Shown piece after piece: positions 45,307 through 54,909 of a stretch of DNA of 64,000 nucleotides. Made by a program: the position numbers and the translations under genes. Each line of letters begins with the position of its first letter. Positions within the stretch are counted from its first letter, which is position 1. Where the stretch lies: the NCBI GenBank assembly GCA_025201765.1, contig MU623391.1:62001-126000 (forward strand). The letters are read 5' to 3'. The notes under the pieces are model-generated. The model saw only the letters and a list, made by a program, of their open reading frames with translations. It was not told the origin of the DNA and made no database searches. This DNA is from Daldinia sp. FL1419 (lineage: Eukaryota > Ascomycota > Sordariomycetes > Xylariales > Hypoxylaceae).

Positions 45307-47060
45307 CTATAGATCTGCCAATTTATGGAACCCATTGCGAATCCTCACAGCCGTGCTCTTGTCAAAACCTGTATCTTCAGCATTCGCGGCTACTCTCTCA
45401 CGGTCCATTTTTGGTATCAGGCCCAGCGTTGTTATATGGTAGCCATCGGTGAGCTGGTCTGATGCGAAGTACTTAACCTCAAGTTCCATCCCTTCGAAGC
45501 CGAAGCCATCGTGCCAAGGAGTACTTGCGATTCGAGGAAACCCTCTATCACAATGCTGGTCGTAAAGCCAAAGCTTGACAACTATATTAACACATAAGAT
45601 TGGCATCGACAGGGTCGCAAGGTATAAGTCCGAATTCAAAATCCATTCGTACCACGGCCAGGTATTCGGTCCTACAATTCCAGCTATATCCGTTGTGTCA
45701 AAGCCCGGGAAAATATCCCTCAGGCCGTAGAAAAGAGAATATAAATCGAATACGTATATGAACGCAGTAGAAGCCAGTAGTTGAAAGAGTGCGACCCTGT
45801 TGCTAGCAGGCTTGCCGTGCCAAGAACAGGTGACGAAGATGATAAATTCGTACCAGTAATTAAGCCACGGGAGCCAGAGAATATATGCGAGGGAACGCGA
45901 ATAGTTTCTTATGAGTATCGCTAAGAATAGCAGAGCATTGCTTCTCTGGTTGTGATAACCGTGCAGTGTGCGGTCTCGGGGTGGCTTCTTACCTTTCGGA
46001 GGCAACTCGTGAGCCACAATACGGCGAAATAAGTTCTGCACAAAGGCCTGACAGTTGAAAGACAAGTGGTCGTAGTTGGGTACGACTCTCGCCAAATGGC
46101 GGGCTAGAAAAATGTTAACCATGATATCCAGCAACATGAGTGGGTAGCCAAAATCGTACCTTTAGCCTCGATCTCATCTTTCCTATAGAACGTATAGCCT
46201 AGCTCTTGGCGGTCTCGTTTGTACTTCTCCATCGATGACCCCTCTACAGGTTTTATTCGAACGTCAAGCCTAGGAGACCATAGGCCTGTCGACCGCACTT
46301 CATAGTACCAACCATCCACTTCCAGCGCATCATGGTAAATGAGAGACCAGAAGAACCAGAACTCAAGACTGAAGTCTTCCCCAGCCAAGAAAAACCACAT
46401 TGTCGTTATGGATAATGCTATAGCCCTGTTATTCTGGTAAAAAGTGGTGTATATAAAGAGAGCGACATTCATAATATGCGATATGTTGCCCCGGATGAAT
46501 GCTGCTATGCGTGGAAAGGTTGCAGGAAGGCGTGTAAGTATATTCGACAGGTGATATTCGAAATAGCTAAACATATTAAGCCTTCCGTTGCGAATGAAGG
46601 GTGGGGCTCTCGCTTGGATAGGGGGGCTAGCTATCTTTTCTATATAGAGCCCTAAACTATCGAGGGACCGAAAGGCCGGATATGATACTCTGTATACGGG
46701 AACTAGTCGGCGTCTTTCTATTTTCGAGTAACAGCTCCGCATATCGTCGGGCGCCGGCTTTAACGAGGCGGTTGTCTGAGTAAAATGATTATACGTAGTC
46801 CTGAAGGCGCACACAGACATGCTAAAGAGACAGGCGTATATATTACGCCATATCGTCCGGTTTAATTCGGGATCCGAAGCATTTACGACTGCCTTTTTGA
46901 GAGAAATAAGATAGATAGCATTGAAAGAGATGGCTGTAAGTGTTCTGATATAATCTGTTATACCGCGCTTCTTTTTGTTATTATAAGGGATGAGGGCTTG
47001 TAGTGCTAATAAGTTGACTTCGAATATCCACGCTTGGAACGTCTGTGATAAGCGCAGCAT
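45307..47060 (-). CDS. Multi-pass membrane protein of unknown function
   Basis: Two exons, 47060-46160 and 46103-45307, join across a 56-nt intron (GTACGA...TCTAG, TTAAC branch) to 565 residues. I count about seven hydrophobic segments: near the N-terminus (DYIRTLTAISFNAIYLISL), NIYACLFSMSVCAF, IMNVALFIYTTFY, IALSITTMWFFLAGEDF followed by FWFFWSLIYHDAL, SNALLFLAILIRN with ILWLPWLNYWYEFIIFV, ALFQLLASTAFIYVFDLYSLFY, and LATLSMPILCVNIVVKLWLY. The soluble C-terminus is charged. No transporter, acyltransferase or channel motif is recognisable. The gene follows the NACHT gene on the same strand with 471 bp between them, which may be chance. The splice model keeps the protein continuous (EIEAKARHLARVVPNY), which supports a functional gene. 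Confidence 0.75.
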
Positions 47061-47531
47061 TATGGAAGTATTAATTCGGAGAATACCAGTTGTAGGAAAT
47101 AGAGGTATCAGTGAAACTCATTAGTAAAATCGAAAGAGCGTCTATATTTATTCACAATTTAAGGAGCGCAGCCTAGGTATACATAGTAAATGCTATTTAG
47201 GCATATTTGGTGATACACTGCTTGACTACTATAGTAACTGGTTCAGCCAAGCCTCTTCCATCGTGTCTGCGTGTGCTGCTCAGCCGCAGCTACACCGGGG
47301 TATATGACGAATGTGACGTAGGTTATAAGACACGATGTACCCTCACTCGTGGTAATGATCTACACACCTAGGATGAGATAATTATTGCACAATAAAGATA
47401 TGTAGATCTAGAGCTTCGATTGTGTTAAATAACTGAAAAGCTGGGGGTCGGAGCCTCATCAACCACAATATTTGGATTTCATTTCCCAGGTAGGAACATT
47501 TGGTTTATTCGATTGAGGAGTCAAATTGATA
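47061..47531. other. Intergenic region between NACHT gene and membrane-protein gene
   Basis: AT-rich, about 0.5 kb; promoter of the membrane-protein gene and 3' flank of the NACHT gene. No further feature. Confidence 0.55.
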
Positions 47532-50500
47532 TTATTGAGTGAGTTCTTTTCGCGGATCAGGACTAGCGAAAGCTTTCCTAAGGCGGGAGATAATCTCTAG
47601 GGTAAATGCTTTTTCTATAATGCACCAATAACTATCAATTCCCACTCCCGTGGCTCTCGCTCTAGACATGAGTATCTCGGTAACTCTAGCGAGAAGCCCG
47701 GCGTTAAGACGATCGAGATCATTTGCTTTCTCGGATAGAATAGTGAAGAACGCATCTAGACTAGGGACTGGGGCTGATTCACATTCGCCTAGGGGATTTG
47801 ACACGGGGGCTCTCATGTTGGCGCCTGCACTGATGAAGCTGTTCAAGTCGTGCATAAACCTGGTTTCGTGAAATGAACCGGGAGGAATGGCGAAAGAAGC
47901 AACAGAAAATCGTAACCAGGCCACTGTGTATCCTGGTGATCCTAGATGATAGATTTTGGCGTTTGGATCAGCCCCGTTCTTCAGCATCATAGAAATCGCC
48001 CGGCTTTGGAGATACCATGCAAACCGGCTACGATCTAACGCAAGAGTCGGGTTTGATGGCAGAATGCTCTCCAGGAGAATTGTCCACGCCTTTGGTTCCT
48101 TGGCCAGCTCCCTGGAGTAGTGAATTGTTTTTCTACGATAGACCTGCTGCGAGAGAAACGAATTTCCAATTTCATCACAACGGGGCTTCAGGGCTGCGCA
48201 CAACGCTAGGACGCTGACATGTTCCATATCCGATCCTTGGAAGTCTAAAAAGTAGCCAGGGATTTTAGACAGAATATGGCAGAAATATTCATCTAATCCA
48301 GCTTCTACGGCTGGCTCGCGGAAAAATAAGCAGCTCTGAGTGGGTGAGCTCGTCCATACGTTTAGTTTAGCCTGCCCAGTCTGATGCATTGTTATTACAC
48401 AACGCTCCAACTCTTCGATATACTCGAAAGCAGCAATGTGTTTACCAAGGTTCTTCGCGTATACGAGAGCTTCTTTTAACGCAAACATTAGCTTGGAAGG
48501 GCTATAAGTCGCGAATTTTATGCGTTGGATAGTCTCGGGGAATTTGGTGCTCTTGATATAAGCCACAAAGGCTTTCAGGAGGGAAAGATAAGGATCGAAC
48601 TCGGGCGGCGACTTTGACTTGAGATACATGGAGATTTTCCTAGTGTGAAGGTAGTCCATTACTGTCCGATGCAAGAATTCGACATAGCCGCTATTTGGGT
48701 TGTATTCCAAGAGACCGCGGCACCTCCCATTAAGACGGCGAGTAATCTGTCTTTTCCTAAGTGCCAGCTTCTGTGCACTGAGGGGTTCTATAGGAAACTC
48801 TAGTGCATAATCGGGATCTTCATCTTCGTCGTCGTGAAAGCTGTAGATGAGGAATGAAGCGGGTTGTCTCGCAGCTAGAGCTATTCGCAAAGTTGTTGCC
48901 AATTTCCGGTGATAGAAGGGTTCGACAGAATCGAGAATCTGCTTGAAGAAGACTTCCAAGTCCGTTGGGATATTATCAAGTCTTCTTCGCATATCTGAGA
49001 AACTGTCGTACTCCGTAAGGCCGTTACGCAACTCCCTTGTAACTAGGAAGACCCATAAGAAGACGCCGGCTGCTCGTTCCGTAATTTCATCGACTAACCA
49101 CTTAATATCCTCGGCTTCCGCGTCGACTTCGTCCCACCTAGGATGCTCCCGAAGGCGGCTCTCGACGTACGATCTGATATCGGGTTTGGTAAAATCGTGC
49201 ATGTAAAGCTTGCGGGCCTCGTCTCTACCAAAAGAATCCTCAAAAATATTCCAGGACCGGCTGGATACGCATAATTTTACATGAGACGATTTAGAGAGCT
49301 CCTTCAAGGTTTGACAGAAGTCAAGATGGTCGCCCTCATACTCGTCTAGTCCATCCACGAAGAAGCAAAATTTAACACCAAGATCGCTTCTGTCGACAAT
49401 TCGTCTAAGAACTCGATTAAGCTCTGGTAATGTCCATGGTTCGCGACTCAGCGCCTCTACCTGGTTGGGCCATCGCTCGATACACGTAGTCTCGATAAGA
49501 TCCGGAAGCTGGCGGAATATATCATAAAGCAATGTCTGGAGTAATCCTTCGTGAGACTTTTGCATCGGAGTACCGGCGCTCCAGAAGTAATGACAAGCCA
49601 CGATGGCGGGTTCGGGGTATGCCCATTGGGATAAAGTCTTACGAGTAGTCGTGTGATTAGATATGTACTTCATAAGGGTCGACTTTCCAGAACCGGGCTT
49701 CCCAGAAACCCAAAAGATACCATCCGGATTTCTAAGCCATCGGATTAAATTACTGGAGGCGTATCTCGCTTCGGGATCCCTTGCAGGTTCGTCTTCAAAC
49801 ACCCAACTTAAAGTCTTCCGATGAGCTTCTTTTATAGATCCGTGCCGTGCATATCGGCTGTCAAAGCTCAGGCTTGTTAATATCGCATGCTCCTTGGCAG
49901 CGTCTTTCTCCGACGCAGATAGCTTGGCTATTCGAGTTTGAAGCAGCACAATGTCGTCTAGTGTGAAGTTGTTATTGTAATGTTCGGATTTTATGCCTTT
50001 TGTACGCAGCTCAATAATTCCCTTTGAAATATCGTAGAGCCTCGAAGATTGTTCTGAACTTATGCGATAGTTTTCCGCACGTAGACTATCTAGCTGTCGC
50101 TGATGGGCCCCCTGCCAGTAACTATCTCCGATGTTAGTTCTCCGGTAGTCTCCAAATAAGAGACCTAGACGACATGATCGGGGATCTAGCTCGTACCTTG
50201 TCATAGCACAAATATGGAGGATAAGTGTAGTCTGTGTATGATGTAGACTGTTCTCTAGCTCGACAATCTTATTATCCTTCCAAACGGTCTTGAGAGCAAG
50301 CTTGAAGCTCTTCCATCGCGTTTGGGCCCCATTCTTCCCCTTAAGCTCGTCGACGGTCTCCAAGAGCCTGTCACAGTTAAGCTTGCACGTACTCGCCAAG
50401 TCCGCAATTGCTAGCACATGTTGCACAATCCCCTTTTCTTGTACCTCCTCAATTACAAGGTCTTGTGCAAAAGATGTCTCGAGGCTTGAGCTCAAGTTTC

Positions 50501-50654
50501 GAAGCTGCCCGTAGACGGTGTCGAGAGTTTCGGTCTCATTAGTGCAGCCCTTGGACGAATTATAGATCTCTCTTGATCTTGAAATCAAGTCTGATGCAAA
50601 CCCAATGAACTGAACAATACTTGCCGAGAGCCCAAATGCTGTGAGCGGATCCAT
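47532..50654 (-). CDS. NACHT-domain STAND (NLR-like) protein
   Basis: Intronless, 1040 residues. The N-terminus MDPLTAFGLSASIVQFIGFA is the start of the helical N-terminal domain common on fungal STAND proteins; helices continue to about residue 250. The NACHT NTPase has Walker A GKPGSGKST (318-326), Walker B FCFFVDGLDEYEG (430-441) and a sensor-1-like CVSSRSW (462-468). A winged-helix-like part follows, then LNGRCRGLLEYNP and VEFLHRTVMDYLHTRK (about 641-674), a conserved element after NACHT in one class of fungal STAND proteins (DUF7791 type). The last 350 residues show no ankyrin, WD40 or TPR repeats and no recognised fold. Fungal STAND proteins act as signal-responsive switches in nonself recognition and regulated cell death. 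NTP-binding motifs are intact, so the protein could be active. The ligand is unknown. Confidence 0.9.
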   Translation of the reverse strand: MDPLTAFGLSASIVQFIGFASDLISRSREIYNSSKGCTNETETLDTVYGQLRNLSSSLETSFAQDLVIEEVQEKGIVQHVLAIADLASTCKLNCDRLLETVDELKGKNGAQTRWKSFKLALKTVWKDNKIVELENSLHHTQTTLILHICAMTRYELDPRSCRLGLLFGDYRRTNIGDSYWQGAHQRQLDSLRAENYRISSEQSSRLYDISKGIIELRTKGIKSEHYNNNFTLDDIVLLQTRIAKLSASEKDAAKEHAILTSLSFDSRYARHGSIKEAHRKTLSWVFEDEPARDPEARYASSNLIRWLRNPDGIFWVSGKPGSGKSTLMKYISNHTTTRKTLSQWAYPEPAIVACHYFWSAGTPMQKSHEGLLQTLLYDIFRQLPDLIETTCIERWPNQVEALSREPWTLPELNRVLRRIVDRSDLGVKFCFFVDGLDEYEGDHLDFCQTLKELSKSSHVKLCVSSRSWNIFEDSFGRDEARKLYMHDFTKPDIRSYVESRLREHPRWDEVDAEAEDIKWLVDEITERAAGVFLWVFLVTRELRNGLTEYDSFSDMRRRLDNIPTDLEVFFKQILDSVEPFYHRKLATTLRIALAARQPASFLIYSFHDDEDEDPDYALEFPIEPLSAQKLALRKRQITRRLNGRCRGLLEYNPNSGYVEFLHRTVMDYLHTRKISMYLKSKSPPEFDPYLSLLKAFVAYIKSTKFPETIQRIKFATYSPSKLMFALKEALVYAKNLGKHIAAFEYIEELERCVITMHQTGQAKLNVWTSSPTQSCLFFREPAVEAGLDEYFCHILSKIPGYFLDFQGSDMEHVSVLALCAALKPRCDEIGNSFLSQQVYRRKTIHYSRELAKEPKAWTILLESILPSNPTLALDRSRFAWYLQSRAISMMLKNGADPNAKIYHLGSPGYTVAWLRFSVASFAIPPGSFHETRFMHDLNSFISAGANMRAPVSNPLGECESAPVPSLDAFFTILSEKANDLDRLNAGLLARVTEILMSRARATGVGIDSYWCIIEKAFTLEIISRLRKAFASPDPRKELTQ

Positions 50655-50974
50655 ACTCGAGGCACTAACATCCGGGATATAGGTTCAGTGCTTGAACATA
50701 ATATCTATAAATGTTCGTCGACTTTAACGGGTTATAACGTCTTGGTCGCATCTTTAGCCATTGTTATTATTAGGGACGATGAGGAGTCAAAATGAAATAG
50801 TAACAGCGACAAGACATTGAGGTTTCTTATTGGCTATAACCGACTCCATTTCTCCAGAAATTGCCCGAATACCAAAGAACCCAGGGTCGACGAACTAACT
50901 TATTAACCATTAACCTAACCTAGTATTATCCACCCCTCATAAACACCTCATAAACACCCTAAGTATCGATCGCA
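50655..50974. other. NACHT gene promoter region
   Basis: About 0.3 kb between the NACHT start and the Ayr1-like stop; no distinct element recognised. Confidence 0.5.
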
Positions 50975-51859
50975 TCATGCTATTTTGACCTTCTTCGGTC
51001 CCCCAATCTCCTGAATCTTTCGCTCCAGGACATCTAATCCCACCAAGCCCTTGGCGAAGCCGTCAAACCACCCGACAGGGAAAAGTGATAAATACCGCAC
51101 TACCGACGAGAATTTCCCGCGCCATATCAAATACGGCGGTTTAGGTCGATTCAGATCCCTGGCAACCTGGTCCGCCCACTCGAAGCGATCGGTGCCTTTC
51201 TGATTAGTTTCTGCGCCCACCATGGCTTTTTCAACGGTCTCCTTGGCTAAGTTGTAGATTGAATTAGGGGGTAGCGTAGTAGTTGGTATGTTGGTGAAGA
51301 AGGTTGACCGTATAGCACCCGTCATCAGGTTAATTACCCTGATTCCAAACGGCGCCAATTCCAGCCGTAGAACTTCGGTAAGGTTTGCGGCCGCGGCTTT
51401 AGATGCATTGTAACTGCCTTGGAAGGGGATGGCACCGGCTGTCATCGCTACGCCTGAAGTGTTGTTGACCACCATGCCCTCCGACTGTATCAGAAGTGGG
51501 AGGAATGCACGGGTCGTCCTGATTATAGAGAAAACATTCAAGTCGAATATTTCTCGGGCTTTATCAATGTCGACGTCCATCAGAGGTAGGGAATATCCGG
51601 CACCGGCATTGTTGAGGAGTGTGTCGAGTGTGCCGCCCGTAAGCTCCCTGACTTTAGCAACGGCGCCTGCGACGGATTCGTCGGACAAAACATCGAGTTT
51701 TATAGTCTCGATACCAGCAGCCTCAACTTCTTTTAGTTTAGACGGATTGCGAGCCGATGCGAAAACCCGCCATCCAAGCTTATGAAAGGAGAGGGCGAGC
51801 GCTGAGCCCAAGCTTCCATCCGAGCAACCAGTAATCAAGATGGTTCGTTTTTGCGCCAT
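50975..51859 (-). CDS. Short-chain dehydrogenase, Ayr1-like acyl-DHAP reductase
   Basis: 294 residues from the internal ATG at 51859 (MAQKRTILITGC). The frame is open upstream to an ATG at 51940, but the extra 27 residues precede the Rossmann strand and look like translated leader. Motifs: nucleotide-binding TGCSDGSLG, LDTLLNNAGAGY, Ser in NNTSGVAM, and the catalytic pair in YNASK, then NLMTGAIRSTF. The C-terminal LIWRGKFSSVVRYLSLFPVGW has the membrane-associated character of the Ayr1 group. Yeast Ayr1 reduces 1-acyl-dihydroxyacetone phosphate with NADPH on lipid droplets and ER, towards phosphatidic acid. Fungi carry many paralogues with this signature, so the true substrate here is uncertain and I give no symbol. 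Confidence 0.85.
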   Translation of the reverse strand: MAQKRTILITGCSDGSLGSALALSFHKLGWRVFASARNPSKLKEVEAAGIETIKLDVLSDESVAGAVAKVRELTGGTLDTLLNNAGAGYSLPLMDVDIDKAREIFDLNVFSIIRTTRAFLPLLIQSEGMVVNNTSGVAMTAGAIPFQGSYNASKAAAANLTEVLRLELAPFGIRVINLMTGAIRSTFFTNIPTTTLPPNSIYNLAKETVEKAMVGAETNQKGTDRFEWADQVARDLNRPKPPYLIWRGKFSSVVRYLSLFPVGWFDGFAKGLVGLDVLERKIQEIGGPKKVKIA

Positions 51860-52601
51860 CGTGAGTAATGTGCGTCTTGCCCACCATAGTACTGTAGAGT
51901 AATAAACCTTGAAATAAAATCTGAAGGAGTCCTGGAGCACAGAGTTATATCACCTACCCGATGACGTCCATGACAAATCTACCGGCCAAATTAGTATTCT
52001 CGGGGCGCACGGAATACGAAGTGCTTACTGACTGTACCTTCGTCCGCAGCGGTCGCCGCTTAACGGCCTAACCGCAAATTCCGGTGACATTACGTCGGGG
52101 GCACTAGTCTTAAACGGTGGAATACTTGTCCCGACAGGCCTGATTCATGTCCCCTAAGAATGAAGCAAAACTATGCTATCTAAGCTATACTCTATGAAAA
52201 AGCTTCAACATAGCCCCCAGCATTGCCTCTGTAATTGCCTGCTAGAGAGAACGCCTCGAGTGATTTGTTGGTTCAAGGTCTAAAGAGCAAGACAGCGGAT
52301 ATAACACAACATGTAGGCAGGATATTCTCGCCGGGATAGGCCCTGGGCGTAACCCTTAGCATGCTACCTATTTTAACAGGTCATCCTTGACAGAATAACC
52401 CACAGAATAACTCACAGAATAATCCATGGGAACCCATACCATTACTAGTGTCCCGATCTAATGAACGTGCGACCTAATTTAGCGGCGCGTCAGCGTGTTT
52501 AATTTATACGATAGGCGTTCATGAAAGCCTATCTCTAACACTGTTAAGGGGAATATCTTTCAATTTATACTATATTACATTCGTCATTATATCCGTAGTC
52601 G
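51860..52601. other. Intergenic region upstream of the Ayr1-like gene
   Basis: About 0.7 kb holding the Ayr1-like promoter and the 3' flank of the DUF3176 gene. A short triplication of CAGAATAACC-type words lies near 52390-52425. No gene seen. Confidence 0.5.
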
Positions 52602-54909
52602 TTACGTTTTTATAAATCTCATGTCTTGAGAGTCGCTTGGTAGCATGACCGAGATGTCCTTTGCCTCCCCCCGCAGCGTAGAAGTCTCCCGTACAACCCG
52701 ACCTCCAGGGACCCAGCCGTTCACTTGGTGAGAAAGGAGGGCTATGCTGGAACTTTTCCAGACGGGCAGATCGCTCCCGTGAGTCCTTATGATCATGACC
52801 ACGATGAGGAAGAGGCTCAGTGCGATTAAGGCGAGTGGTAATGCAACCCATCCCCATTGGACTTCGATGTAGACCTGCGTTCGGAGGCCTTCCCCGGACA
52901 CCGCTGTGCTGTTGCGACTGTTTCGCATAATCTCCGTCATCCCTTCAGCAATACGTTTGGCCGTCTGCGCGAGATCTTCGGCCTCGGAGAGTCCCCATCC
53001 TAGATTCGGTGCCGTAGACTGCTGTACTCGATTCGATGCTCCGAACCCCCTGTCTCCCCATCCCGTTGAAAAGAGCTCGGTGAGGTAGTTTGCCAGATTG
53101 GCATAGTCTGCTTGGTTAATGCGATATGAACTATTCGGAGATGAACTGGTGTTAACCTTCAAGCCCTGGTAAAAAGATAAGCCGTAAAGTCCTCCTCCTA
53201 CAGGCGCAGTCCCATTAGTAACGTTGCCACTGAGAAGCATGAGATCTTCAGTTGGTTTTGACACGGCCATCTCCCCGTTTGTCATGCTTAGGCTATGATA
53301 AGTCTTGGTGCAGAAGGCGAAGCTACATGTCCAAGCGGTTGGCTTTTGAAGCACCGACGAATAATTGGTGGTACCGTAATCAAATGGCGCCTTGAGTTGC
53401 ACAGCTTCTATGTAGGTAAGGAGCGCATCCGATCCTGCGTCTCCGGGATTATCCCCGAGCGAAAGGGCCGAAGAATTCCACCTCGTAGGGAAAACGTCGC
53501 CCGAGGCACCGGCGCGGAACATGAAGCCAGATATATTACGCCCAGACGGCATGCCGTAGTCACATTGATACTGCCCGCGGTTTTCCTGCGTCGGGCCCGG
53601 ACAAGTTATGTTGACTTGCTTCGTGACGTCTGCGCAGTCGGCACAGACACCAAGAGTAGTAATTGAGGGCCAGGTACAATTTCCAGTGCTACAGACAGCT
53701 GCCGGTGGCTGTGGCTGCTCGGAAACTGCTTTGATGATCGCCGCCTGCATTTGTGCATTAACGGCCGACGCTGCGATTCAACATCGGTTAACGCTCTGTA
53801 TTATACCCAAAGTTTCAAGACAAGCAGCATAGAAAAAAGGTCGATGGCACCAGAGCCTGAGCGACTCCTCATCCCTATCCCAGGAAAAGAGGCACCACAT
53901 CATTTCCAATTATTAAAAAGGGGCATATATTGTCTCCATTCAATTAACATAACGTACTTATAACGAAAGTCGTCGACTTACCCCTAGTGCCCGTAAGGTG
54001 GGCGTCCATAATATACCCATTCGGATCGTACACTTGCGTTCGGTTCAAGAACGCGTTGGCAGTTGGATCCGGCTTAGCCAGAGCAGGGAAATCAAAAACC
54101 AATTGCACGAACGGGTCAATAAGCATTGATACGAGGACGATGATCGCAGCCAAGGACGCAAGAAGCGTACGAATGTTTTTCCTCCATAACAGCTCGATCG
54201 CCCCCAGCGGTCCTCGACTAGCTCCATCGAAAATCTCGAGGTCGATGAGAGGATGCGCCTGGCCGTGAAAATGGTGCCACTTGAGTTGACTGAGAACCTC
54301 GGCTACAACTACCAGCATAGAGGACTTCGCGACGGCTGCGACGAAGGATACCACCGCGGTTGGACCTATGCTCCAGGCCCACTGGTCCAAGGGCTTGTGG
54401 TTTTCGACGGATAGGACAGCTATTACGGAAGCAATACTGGCAAGGCTAAGGAAGCATGCGCCAATCTCCCACATCCAACTCCGAAGGAGCCGTCGTCGAG
54501 AGCCGTCGGTTCCAGATTTCTTTTCATTGTCTGCTCCCGGATCACTGATCGGCTCCATGAGGAGGCTATCATACGCCGAATTTCTGTTACTAGAGGCCGT
54601 ATTTCGGTTTCCAAAACTAACATCACGGTAGTAATTATATCTTAAGTCGTCCCCCAGCCTCTCGACGGGCCCTTGGTTCAGCCCGGTTGGCCCAACATTA
54701 TAATGACCCAATGGTGGACTTCCGGGGTAGGACTCATAGGCCACGTTGATTTCTTGCCTCATCTCTTCAGTTGTAAGGCGACGTGAGTGAGTCGCAAACG
54801 ATCGCGATAATCCATAGACGTAGTCCTGAAATACGCGGGAAGTGATAACTTTTAGGCTAGAAAACAAATCGACTGATGAGATTTGGGGGCTTTTGTTTCG
54901 ACAGCTCAT
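52602..54909 (-). CDS. DUF3176-family membrane protein
   Basis: Two exons, 54909-53982 and 53770-52602, join in frame to 698 residues. The intron is long (211 nt) but has GTAAGT and CGCAG ends and rebuilds TRASAVNAQMQAAI. After a polar N-terminus of about 140 residues come three membrane segments (WEIGACFLSLASIASVIAVL; IGPTAVVSFVAAVAKSSMLV; LLASLAAIIVLVSMLIDPF) around the DUF3176 core SQLKWHHFHGQAHPLIDLEI and FDGASRGPLGAIELL. A large probably extracellular domain follows, with the Cys pattern CSTGNCTWP...CADCADV and several N-glycosylation sequons. A fourth membrane segment (WVALPLALIALSLFLIVVMI) lies before a short cytosolic tail. The family is widespread and expanded in filamentous ascomycetes; its function is unknown. 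Confidence 0.87.

Noticed and set aside
51860..51940. Upstream ATG extending the Ayr1-like protein by 27 residues
   Set aside because: The extension precedes the Rossmann beta strand, is absent from the family, and the internal ATG gives the standard N-terminus.
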